A stretch of DNA of 64,000 nt, from NCBI GenBank assembly GCA_052379645.1, contig JBQSYU010000014.1; one strand, written 5' to 3'. Made by a program: the position numbers and the translations under genes. The notes beneath the pieces are model-generated. The model was not told the origin of the DNA and did not search any database. It was given only the letters and a program-made list of their open reading frames with translations. The stretch comes from Arthrobacter_H sp030452125. GTDB lineage: Bacteria > Actinomycetota > Actinomycetes > Actinomycetales > Micrococcaceae. Shown piece by piece: positions 14,649-23,999 of this stretch; position 1 is the first letter of the stretch, and every line of letters starts with the position of its first letter.

Positions 14649-16493
14649 ATGAGCGAGCGCTCCGATCAAACGGTCCTCGACGCAGAGCGTCAGACCGCAC
14701 CGACGACCCACGCAAAGCTACTGGCCTGGGTCGGCGACATTGTGGAGCTCACGCAGCCGGAGAGTGTCCACTGGGTCGACGGGAGCCAAGGGGAGGTCGA
14801 CCGCCTCACTGGCGAGCTGGTCGACGCCGGGACTCTCGTACGACTGGATGAGGCGAAGTTCCCCAATTCCTTCGCCGCCTTCTCGGACCCCAAGGATGTG
14901 GCCCGGGTCGAAGAGCGGACCTTCATCTGTTCCCAGGACGAGCAGGATGCGGGGTTCACCAACAACTGGATGGACCCGCAGGAGATGAAGTCGATCCTCA
15001 ATGACCGCTTCAGCGGTTCGATGCGGGGACGGACCATGTATGTCATCCCCTTCGTCATGGGTCCCCTTGATGCCGAGCACCCGCAATTCGGCGTGGAGAT
15101 CACCGACTCCGCCTATGTGGTGGCCTCGATGCGGGTCATGGCACGCATCGGTGATGACGTGCTGGCCAAGATGGAAGCCACCGATGCCTTCTTCGTCCCG
15201 GCCGTGCACTCCGTCGGAGCCCCGCTGGCAGCCGGAGAGGCCGATGTCGCCTGGCCGTGCAACCCGGAGAAGTGGATCGTGCACTTCCCCGAGGAGCGGG
15301 CCATCTGGTCCTACGGCTCCGGGTACGGCGGCAACGCCCTGCTGGGCAAGAAGTGCTTTTCGCTGCGTATCGCCTCGGTCATGGGGCGGGACGAGGGGTG
15401 GCTGGCCGAGCATATGCTCATCCTCAAGCTCACCAGCCCCGAGGGCAGGAGCTACAACGTGGCGGGGGCATTCCCCTCCGCCTGCGGCAAGACGAACCTC
15501 GCCCTGCTGGAGCCGAGCATCGAAGGCTGGACCGCCGAGACCCTGGGCGATGACATCAACTGGATGCGCATCGGCAAGGAAGGCGAATTGCGCGGGGTCA
15601 ATCCCGAATACGGGCTGTTCGGCGTCGCACCGGGGACCGGGTGGAGCACCAACCCCAACGCCATGCGCGCGATCACCAAGGGCAACTCCATCTTCACCAA
15701 CGTCGCATTGACCGATGACGGCGGGGTCTGGTGGGAAGGGATGACCGACGAGGTGCCCGAGCACCTGACCGATTGGCTCGGCAACGACTGGACCCCGGGC
15801 TCCGGGACGAAGGCGGCGCACCCGAACTCGCGGTTCTGCACCCCGATCGACCAGCTCGATATGCTCTCGAAGGAGTTCTACAACCCCGAGGGCGTGGAGA
15901 TCCACGCCATCCTCTTCGGTGGACGGCGCAAGACCACCATTCCCCTGGTGACCGAGGCCAGCTCGTGGACCAATGGCGTCTTCATGGGCTCCACGCTCTC
16001 CTCGGAGACCACGGCGGCCGCGGCCGGTGCCGTGGGCCGGGTGCGTCGGGACCCGATGGCGATGCTGCCCTTCATCGGGTACGACGCCGGTGACTACCTC
16101 AAGCACTGGGACTCCATTGAATCCAAGGCCGATCCGGCGCGTTTGCCGCGGATCTTCCTGGTCAACTGGTTCCGCCGCACCCCCGAGGGCGGATTCGCCT
16201 GGCCCGGGTTCAGCGACAACTCCCGCGTGCTGAAGTGGATCGTCGAGCGCATCGAAGGCACTGCGGACGCCCAGGAGACGCCGATCGGCATGGTGCCCAC
16301 CGGCGACTCGATGGATCTCAGCGGCCTGGACTCGTTCACCGCCGAGGACCTCGAGGTGGCCGTGACGGTCGACCCGGAGGAGTGGAAGCGCGAACTGGCG
16401 GATATCGAGGAGTGGTACGCCAAATTCGGGCCCTCCCTGCCGCAGTCCCTGCAGGATGAGCTGGACGGGCTGAAGCAGCGCCTGGGCGCCTAG
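14649..16493 (+). CDS. pckG: Phosphoenolpyruvate carboxykinase (GTP)
   Basis: A 614-residue GTP-dependent PEPCK that converts oxaloacetate and GTP to PEP, CO2 and GDP, the entry step of gluconeogenesis. The hallmark P-loop with reactive Cys is FPSACGKTNLALL, and other family blocks include GMTDE, NPEYGLFGVAPGTGW and NWFRR. The length is standard for GTP-type enzymes, unlike the shorter ATP type. ATG 14649 is chosen because GGAGGG lies seven bases upstream; ATGs at 14634 and 14643 are in frame but badly placed. A CRP-like site lies upstream and a strong hairpin follows. Confidence 0.97.
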   Translation: MSERSDQTVLDAERQTAPTTHAKLLAWVGDIVELTQPESVHWVDGSQGEVDRLTGELVDAGTLVRLDEAKFPNSFAAFSDPKDVARVEERTFICSQDEQDAGFTNNWMDPQEMKSILNDRFSGSMRGRTMYVIPFVMGPLDAEHPQFGVEITDSAYVVASMRVMARIGDDVLAKMEATDAFFVPAVHSVGAPLAAGEADVAWPCNPEKWIVHFPEERAIWSYGSGYGGNALLGKKCFSLRIASVMGRDEGWLAEHMLILKLTSPEGRSYNVAGAFPSACGKTNLALLEPSIEGWTAETLGDDINWMRIGKEGELRGVNPEYGLFGVAPGTGWSTNPNAMRAITKGNSIFTNVALTDDGGVWWEGMTDEVPEHLTDWLGNDWTPGSGTKAAHPNSRFCTPIDQLDMLSKEFYNPEGVEIHAILFGGRRKTTIPLVTEASSWTNGVFMGSTLSSETTAAAAGAVGRVRRDPMAMLPFIGYDAGDYLKHWDSIESKADPARLPRIFLVNWFRRTPEGGFAWPGFSDNSRVLKWIVERIEGTADAQETPIGMVPTGDSMDLSGLDSFTAEDLEVAVTVDPEEWKRELADIEEWYAKFGPSLPQSLQDELDGLKQRLGA

Positions 16494-16517
16494 CCGGTTC
16501 CACCGCGAGGAGCACCA

Positions 16518-16572
16518 GGGGCGGGAACGTCCAGCGGACCATCAAGGATGGCCCGCTGGACGTTCCCGCCCC
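16518..16572 (+). terminator. Long GC-rich hairpin after pckG
   Basis: Arms of about 20 bp (GGGGCGGGAACGTCCAGCGG and its near-complement ending CCCGCCCC) flank a 15-bp loop, 25 bp after the stop codon. Function as a terminator is inferred from position. Confidence 0.75.
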
Positions 16573-16661
16573 ATATCCCTCAGCGGGACCGCCCGGTGGC
16601 GCGGAGGCACACGCTGGGCCGATAGGCGATAGTTCACCTAGCAGGCTGGCATGATGGACAC

Positions 16662-17189
16662 ATGATCCTCGCACGTTTGATCCTCGGGCTCCTGAGCTTG
16701 TCGCCGATGACCGGCTACGACCTGAAGAAGCATTTCGACTCGAGCATCAACCACTTCTGGAATGCCGATAAGGCACAGATCTACCGCACCCTGGCCCAAC
16801 TGGTGGACCAGGGCCTGGCCACGGTCCGGACCGTTCCGCAGGAGAACTACCCGGCGCGCCAGGAGCACCACATCACCGAGGCGGGGCGGGCGGCTTTGCA
16901 GGACTGGCTGACCGGAACGCTGGACCGGCAGCCCGCCCGTGAGCCCTTCCTGGGCCGGATCTTCTTCTCCGGGGAGCTCGAGCGCCACGAGGTCCTGGAA
17001 CTGCTTGCGGCACGTCGCACCGAGGCCGAGGACCTGCAGCGGTCCTACCGGGCCCTGCGCGCGGAATTGGACGAGGCCGCCCTGGCCGACCGACGCGGCT
17101 ACCTGATGGCCGCCACGCTGGACCACGGCATCGCCCACGTCGGTGCCGAACTGAACTGGCTCGACTCCGTCGAAGGGAATCTGCCATGA
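16662..17189 (+). CDS. PadR-family transcriptional regulator
   Basis: A 175-residue PadR-type repressor. The N-terminal winged helix is clear (LLSLSPMTGYDLKKHF, FWNADKAQIYRTLAQLVDQGL, HHITEAGRAAL), followed by a helical C-terminal dimer domain (Vir_C-like). It overlaps the alpha/beta hydrolase gene by 4 bp (ATGA), suggesting it regulates its own two-gene operon. No clear ribosome-binding site is seen before ATG 16662. Confidence 0.9.
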   Translation: MILARLILGLLSLSPMTGYDLKKHFDSSINHFWNADKAQIYRTLAQLVDQGLATVRTVPQENYPARQEHHITEAGRAALQDWLTGTLDRQPAREPFLGRIFFSGELERHEVLELLAARRTEAEDLQRSYRALRAELDEAALADRRGYLMAATLDHGIAHVGAELNWLDSVEGNLP

Positions 17190-18061
17190 ACGAAAAGCCC
17201 ACGGTGCCTCCCTCCGTCGGGGAACGCCCCGATCCGGCCGGCTACCCGGAGATCCACCCCCCGGTGCGTCCCCGCACGGACGGCAAACCAGCCCAGACGC
17301 TGGTCTTTCTCCATGGCGGCAACGTGGCCAACTGGATGTGGGATCCCCAGGTCAAGGCCTTCCCTGCCTATCGGATCTTCACCCCGCATCTGCCCGGGTT
17401 CGGCGGCCGGGCCGATGAGGACTGGCGCGGGCTCGATAGCGCCGCGGATGACGTCGCGGCCTTCATCGCCGAAGAGATCGAGGACGGCCGGGTCCACCTG
17501 GTTGGCCAGTCCCTGGGCGGCGTCGTGGGCCTGCGTGTACTGGCCCGGCATCCCGAGCTCTTCGCCAGTGCCCTGTTCACCGGGGCAGGGATCCGGCCGG
17601 TGGGGGCGGGAACGCGGTTATCCACGGCGGCGCAACTGCGATTAGGGGACGCCGAATGGTTCTGGAAGGTCCAGGCCGGGGCCTTCGGGATTCCCGCGAA
17701 CTCCCGCAGGCTCTACTCCGAACATGGGCTGACCCTGCGTCCGGACAACATGAAGGCGATGCTGGACGAGGTCCAGGCGGGCGGCCTGCCCGACGGGCTG
17801 GGGGACTACACCGAACGCCTGATGATGGTCGCCGGGGCCCGTGAACCGGCCCTGGTGCGCAAGGGATTCGCCGATGTGGCCGCGGTTCGCCGGGACACGG
17901 TCTTCCGTCTGGCCCCGGGGCTGCACCATCAATGGAGCGTCGAGGATCCGTTGTTCTTCAACGCGATGGTCCGCGCCTGGATCGAACGCGGTGAGGTCCA
18001 CCCCCGGCTCGGGCGGGTTCCCGGGCTCCACCAGGCAGACCCGGATCCCGCTGGAGACTGA
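17186..18061 (+). CDS. Alpha/beta hydrolase
   Basis: A 291-residue serine hydrolase. The oxyanion segment is LVFLHGGNVANW, the nucleophile elbow GQSLGG carries the catalytic Ser (about residue 112), and the C-terminal His is in GLHHQWSVEDP. Family members are esterases or lipases; the substrate cannot be told. It is translationally coupled to the PadR regulator and probably controlled by it. The 218 bp after it, up to thiC, hold no recognisable gene. Confidence 0.85.
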   Translation: MNEKPTVPPSVGERPDPAGYPEIHPPVRPRTDGKPAQTLVFLHGGNVANWMWDPQVKAFPAYRIFTPHLPGFGGRADEDWRGLDSAADDVAAFIAEEIEDGRVHLVGQSLGGVVGLRVLARHPELFASALFTGAGIRPVGAGTRLSTAAQLRLGDAEWFWKVQAGAFGIPANSRRLYSEHGLTLRPDNMKAMLDEVQAGGLPDGLGDYTERLMMVAGAREPALVRKGFADVAAVRRDTVFRLAPGLHHQWSVEDPLFFNAMVRAWIERGEVHPRLGRVPGLHQADPDPAGD

Positions 18062-18279
18062 TTGGTCTGGATCGCGGTCTCCGCAAGGCTTCGCTGCGTC
18101 AGGTGCGGACGCGCCGTATCACCTCCGGGCCGTGGACGGCTACATGACATAGTCCATATACCGACGACCGCTCCGGGCAACCGCCTGCGTTCCTGCCAGG
18201 GGAGCAGCTGCAGAAGTTGCCCGGAACGTTGGAGGCGCCCGTTGCCTCCCGTGCGGACGCCGTCGTCGTACCCGGTGGA

Positions 18280-20079
<1,800 letters not shown>

Positions 20080-20084
20080 TTGAG

Positions 20085-20173
20085 CCCTCAACTTCCTACG
20101 CCGGCATGACCCGGACAGGTTCGACGGTCGCGAGCGGTGGCAGCTCGATCTCAGCCCCTCCTGGGGCACCCGT
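20085..20173 (-). promoter_or_regulatory. TPP (THI-element) riboswitch controlling thiC
   Basis: Reading the minus strand, the conserved blocks are present in order: GGTGCC, GGGGCTGAGA, then GAACCTG, CCGGGTCATGCCGGCG and TAGGAAG. The last block runs into the GAGGG ribosome-binding site of thiC, so control by hiding the translation start on TPP binding is likely. Confidence 0.93.
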
Positions 20174-20270
20174 GTGGACGTTGCGAGCGTAACGGAGCGG
20201 CCCGCGATCTGGCTAATCCAGTTCGCGGGCCGCTCCGGTGTGGCGCCCCTCCGGGGCAGCGGGCTCGTGC

Positions 20271-21452
20271 CTAGGCGGCAAGCCAGAGGTCGGGACCGAA
20301 GACCTCGTAGTGGATGTTCCGCGGGGCCACGCCGGCGGCGATGGCCTGGCTGCGCACCGCACGCATGAATGGCAGCGGACCGCAGAGGTACATCCGGGCA
20401 TCCTCGGGCAGCTCGACGCCGGTCAGGTTCATGAACCCCTCGACGGCCTGCAGGTCCGCGGTGGTGCCGGTGGTGTCCTCGAGCCACAGGCGCATCTCGA
20501 CGTTGGGCAGCTGCTCCACGGCGGCGAGCATCTGGTCCTTCAGCGCCCAGTTCGATTCCATGGCCTCGGCGTGGAGCACCAGCACCTGGCGGTCCGACCC
20601 GGTGGAGACCAGCGACTGCAGGGCCGAGGCGCTCGGGGTGCACCCGATGCCGGCGGTGGCGATGATGATCGGCCCGCCCTCCATGTCCAGGGTGATGTCA
20701 CCGTAGGGGTTGGACAGTTCCACGACGTCGCCGACCTCGAGATTGCGGTGCATGAAGGGGGAGACCTCCCCGCCTTCATCCAGCTTGGTGGTCAACACCC
20801 GCTCGGTGGTGGATTCGACGTTGTCGGAGAGGGAGTACTGGCGGCACTGGCGCAGCCCGTCGGCCAGCGGCACGCGGATGCTCACGAACTGGCCGGGCTT
20901 GGCCACCGTGACGGCGGTGTCATCGGCCGGCTCGAAGCGGAACGTCATGCAATCCTGGCCGGAAGCCTCCGTGGAGGTGACCTTCCATGGGGCGTAGATC
21001 CGGTCGTTGGCCTGTTCGGCGTAGAGGCCCTTTTCGATCTTGACCAGGGCGTCGGCCATCAGCCAGTAGACCTCGGACCAGGCGGCGACGACCTCTTCGG
21101 TGGCTGCTTCGCCCAGATCCTCGGCGATGGCCGCGAACAGGTGGTCGAAGACGATCTGGTACTGGTCGGGCTGGATGCCCAGCGACGTGTGCTTATGGGC
21201 GATGCGGGACAGCACTGATTCGGGCAGCGATTCGGGGTGTTCGATCAGGTGGGAGGCGAAGGCGGCAATGCTGCCGGCCAGGGCCTGTTGCTGGGCTTCG
21301 TTCTTCTGGTTGGCGCGACTGAACAAGCCGTCCAGGAGTTCAGGACGTGCCGCAAACATCCCGGCATAGAACTTCTTGGTGATCTCACCGATCCGTTCGC
21401 CAATCACGGGAAGTGTCGCCTGGACGACGGGGCGGGACGTTTCTGAGAGCAT
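20271..21452 (-). CDS. hmp: Flavohemoprotein, nitric oxide dioxygenase
   Basis: A 393-residue Hmp-type enzyme that oxidises nitric oxide to nitrate. Residues 1-140 are the globin domain with proximal His in RIAHKHTSLGI; 150-260 the FAD domain with RQYSLS; 260-393 the NAD domain (IIATAGIGCTPSAS, and the C-terminal FGPDLW). Length fits the family. ATG 21452 follows GAGGAG. The NsrR-type gene lies just upstream on the same strand, and two palindromes fill the 88 bp between them, pointing to NO-responsive control. Confidence 0.95.
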   Translation of the reverse strand: MLSETSRPVVQATLPVIGERIGEITKKFYAGMFAARPELLDGLFSRANQKNEAQQQALAGSIAAFASHLIEHPESLPESVLSRIAHKHTSLGIQPDQYQIVFDHLFAAIAEDLGEAATEEVVAAWSEVYWLMADALVKIEKGLYAEQANDRIYAPWKVTSTEASGQDCMTFRFEPADDTAVTVAKPGQFVSIRVPLADGLRQCRQYSLSDNVESTTERVLTTKLDEGGEVSPFMHRNLEVGDVVELSNPYGDITLDMEGGPIIIATAGIGCTPSASALQSLVSTGSDRQVLVLHAEAMESNWALKDQMLAAVEQLPNVEMRLWLEDTTGTTADLQAVEGFMNLTGVELPEDARMYLCGPLPFMRAVRSQAIAAGVAPRNIHYEVFGPDLWLAA

Positions 21453-21474
21453 CGAATCTCCTCGAGGTCGAATT

Positions 21475-21495
21475 ACTTGCGTCTGATCCGCAAGT
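21475..21495. promoter_or_regulatory. Inverted repeat in the hmp promoter
   Basis: ACTTGCG and its complement CGCAAGT are separated by 7 bp, 23 bp upstream of hmp. Candidate NsrR operator. Confidence 0.6.
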
Positions 21496-21506
21496 ATTAT
21501 GATACA

Positions 21507-21525
21507 TTTCTACACCTTGTAGAAA
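21507..21525. promoter_or_regulatory. Second inverted repeat in the hmp promoter
   Basis: TTTCTACA-CCT-TGTAGAAA is a perfect 8-bp inverted repeat immediately downstream of the nsrR-like stop. It could be a second operator or, as a short hairpin, part of the end of the upstream transcript. Confidence 0.55.
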
Positions 21526-21540
21526 ACTGGGGCAAATCGG

Positions 21541-21981
21541 CTATCGCGAAATGGGAAAAGGAAGGGGGACCAGCGCCGGGGAGGACGCCAGATCGCGGAT
21601 CGACCAGTGGTCCAGCTCCTGGTAGAAGGCCTCCTGGGCGCGCGCCAGGGCTGTGCGGAGCCGGCAACCGGCGATCAATGGGCAGGCGGCCGTGCCGTCG
21701 TCGGTGGTGCACTGGGCGAGATCGCCCTGCCCCTCGAGGCTGCGCAGCAACGTGCCGGCGCCGAGGGACAGCCCCGATTCGTTGATCTGCACGCCACCGG
21801 TGCGCCCGCGTTTGACGTCGATGTGTTTCAACTGGCCGAGCTTGTGCACGGCCTTGGAGACCTGGTTGTAGGGGATGTCGATTGCCTCGGCGATCTCCCG
21901 GGTCCTCAGCAGGGGATCGGACCGGGCGGCGAGCAGCATCAGGATGCGCAGGCACACATCGGAAAAGGCGTTGATCTTCAT
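21541..21981 (-). CDS. nsrR: NsrR-type Rrf2-family repressor
   Basis: A 146-residue Rrf2 regulator. The helix-turn-helix is LRTREIAEAIDIPYNQVSKAVH, and three cysteines (about 91, 100 and 106; C-x8-C-x5-C) have the spacing of the NsrR iron-sulfur cluster. NsrR loses its cluster on contact with nitric oxide and releases its targets. Its position directly upstream of hmp on the same strand strongly supports this name. The C-terminal tail (SSPALVPLPFPISR) is not conserved-looking. Confidence 0.88.
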   Translation of the reverse strand: MKINAFSDVCLRILMLLAARSDPLLRTREIAEAIDIPYNQVSKAVHKLGQLKHIDVKRGRTGGVQINESGLSLGAGTLLRSLEGQGDLAQCTTDDGTAACPLIAGCRLRTALARAQEAFYQELDHWSIRDLASSPALVPLPFPISR

Positions 21982-22006
21982 GATGTCGACGCCCGGTCCC
22001 CACGGA

Positions 22007-22489
22007 TCAGGCCCAGATCCTCAAATCAGCTGGTTCGGGGGTGGGCTCCTGGAAGGTCCACTCGCTGCCTTCGGCGGCGGGGGAGGCATAGGGCTGGATG
22101 ATGGCCACTGCCCCGCCGAGGCTGTGCTCCGCCAGGGCATGGACGGCGTCGACATCCTCCTGCAGCAGGGTCACATCGGAGACCAGGGCCACGGCCACGA
22201 AGTTCTCACGCTGACCGATCAGCAAGGTGACCAGGTCATCCATCATGACTTCGGCATCGATATCCGCTTCGGGATCCTCGTCGTCCTCATCGGGTTGGAC
22301 CGCCAGCAGGCGCAGTTCCCCTTCGGCCTCGCCGTCGGGCTCCAGGCCGATGGCGAAGGGCAGGAAGACCCCGTTGGTTTCAAGCTGTTCGCGGGCGACG
22401 CCCAAGGCGGTGCCGAGCACCTTGTTCAAGTCCTGGTGGGCGGCCTCACCGAGTTCGGCCAGCCGGTTTTCCGTGGGGTTTTCGCTCAT
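22007..22489 (-). CDS. Conserved-looking hypothetical protein coupled to the phosphomannomutase
   Basis: A 160-residue acidic protein with an alternating helix/strand pattern, a very acidic stretch (PDEDDEDPEADIDAE) near the middle, and no recognised catalytic motif. It overlaps the phosphohexomutase stop by 4 bp (ATGA), so it is translated with it. It might be a partner or an unrelated passenger; no function is assigned. Confidence 0.75.
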   Translation of the reverse strand: MSENPTENRLAELGEAAHQDLNKVLGTALGVAREQLETNGVFLPFAIGLEPDGEAEGELRLLAVQPDEDDEDPEADIDAEVMMDDLVTLLIGQRENFVAVALVSDVTLLQEDVDAVHALAEHSLGGAVAIIQPYASPAAEGSEWTFQEPTPEPADLRIWA

Positions 22490-23901
22490 GCATTGCTCCT
22501 GACAAGGGTGAGGACCGCGTCGCGGACGCGTTCCATGGTCGGGGTGTCTACGGCTTCCCCGTTATAACGGAGGAAGGGTTCGGTGTTGGAGGGGCGGAGG
22601 TTGAACCAGAAGGATCCGTCCGTGGCCTTCACCGTGGTGCCGTCCAGCCTATCGACCACCGTCTCCGGGGTCGAAAAGCTCTCCAGCACCCGGGCCACGG
22701 CCGCGTCCTTGTCCTCGACCTCGGAGTTGATCTCGCCCGAGGAGAAATACGGTTCGTATTCGGCGGCCAGATCTCCCAGGGCACGGTCCTGGGAGCCGAG
22801 GGCGGCCAGCACATGCATCGCGGCGAGCATGCCGGTGTCCGCGTTGTAGAAATCGCGGAAGTAGTAGTGGGCGCTGTGTTCGCCACCGAAGACGGCCCCC
22901 TCGGCGGCCATGACCGCCTTGATGAAGGAGTGGCCCACCCGGGTGACCACCGGCCGTCCGCCGTCGTGTTCCACCAGTTCGGGGACCGCGCGGGAGGTGA
23001 TGAGGTTGTGGATGATCACCGGGGTCTGCTCGCCGGCGGCCTGCGCCCGGGCGATTTCACGTCGGGCCACCAATGCGGTCACCGCCGAGGGGGACACCGG
23101 CAGACCTGCTTCGTCGATGACGAAGCAGCGATCCGCGTCGCCGTCGAAGGCCAGACCGATATCGGCGCCGTGTTCGAGGACGGCGGCCTGCAGGTCCTTG
23201 AGGTTCTCCGGTTCCAGCGGGTTCGCCGGGTGGTTGGGGAAGGTCCCGTCCAATTCGAAATACAGCGGCACGATCTCCAGTGGAAGGGCCGGCAACAGGT
23301 CATCGCCCAGGACCGCGGGAGTGGTCATGCCGGCCATCCCGTTGGCGGCGTCGACGACGACCTTCAGCGGGCGGATGCCCGAGAGGTCGACCAGGGAGCG
23401 CAGGTAGGCGGCGTAGTCCTCCAGCACGTCCCGGGTGCTGATGTCCCCCTGGGGCGCGTCCCCGGAGACCGGCAGGCCTTCGGCGAGGTAGGTCTGGGCC
23501 AGATCGCGGATCTCATACAGGCCCGTATCCGAGGAGACCGGCACGGCACCGGCCTGGGCCATCTTCATGCCGTTATAGGCCGCGGGGTTGTGGCTGGCGG
23601 TGAACACGACGCCGGCGGCATCGAGTTGGCCGCAGGCGAAGTAGAGCTCATCGGTGGAGATCAACCCGAGCAGGCAGACCTCGGCCCCGCGGTAGGAGGC
23701 CCCGCGGGCGAAGGCGGCGCTGAAGGCGGGGGAGGAGGGGCGCATGTCACCGCCGACGAGGACCTGTTTGCCGGCCAGGGACAGGACGTCGACGAAGGCG
23801 GCGCCCACGGCCTCGACGATCTCCTCATTGATGGTTTCGCCGACGATGCCGCGGACGTCGTAGGCCTTGAAGGAAAGGGAAAGATCAATCTCGCTGCTCA
23901 C
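22486..23901 (-). CDS. manB: Phosphomannomutase/phosphoglucomutase
   Basis: A 471-residue alpha-D-phosphohexomutase. It interconverts the 6- and 1-phosphates of mannose or glucose, feeding GDP-mannose or glucose-1-phosphate pathways. The phosphoserine loop is TASHNPAAYNGMK (Ser near 103), the metal-binding loop is DGDADRC, and the sugar loop is GGEHSAHYYF. GTG 23901 is selected because the family start SFKAYDVRG follows closely and any longer form would run into the divergent helicase start. Specificity for mannose versus glucose cannot be settled by eye. Confidence 0.88.
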   Translation of the reverse strand: MSSEIDLSLSFKAYDVRGIVGETINEEIVEAVGAAFVDVLSLAGKQVLVGGDMRPSSPAFSAAFARGASYRGAEVCLLGLISTDELYFACGQLDAAGVVFTASHNPAAYNGMKMAQAGAVPVSSDTGLYEIRDLAQTYLAEGLPVSGDAPQGDISTRDVLEDYAAYLRSLVDLSGIRPLKVVVDAANGMAGMTTPAVLGDDLLPALPLEIVPLYFELDGTFPNHPANPLEPENLKDLQAAVLEHGADIGLAFDGDADRCFVIDEAGLPVSPSAVTALVARREIARAQAAGEQTPVIIHNLITSRAVPELVEHDGGRPVVTRVGHSFIKAVMAAEGAVFGGEHSAHYYFRDFYNADTGMLAAMHVLAALGSQDRALGDLAAEYEPYFSSGEINSEVEDKDAAVARVLESFSTPETVVDRLDGTTVKATDGSFWFNLRPSNTEPFLRYNGEAVDTPTMERVRDAVLTLVRSNA

Positions 23902-23999
23902 GGGGTCGAGCTTAGCCGTTCGGGGCGTATCCACGCGATCATCCAACCACTCCACCGGGTCGGTGCCCATGCGTGGGTGGTCGCTGGGATACTGGGTCC

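Noticed and set aside
20080..20643. Upstream extension of the thiC frame
   Set aside because: It runs through the TPP riboswitch and into the hmp 3' region; the ATG at 20079 has a ribosome-binding site.
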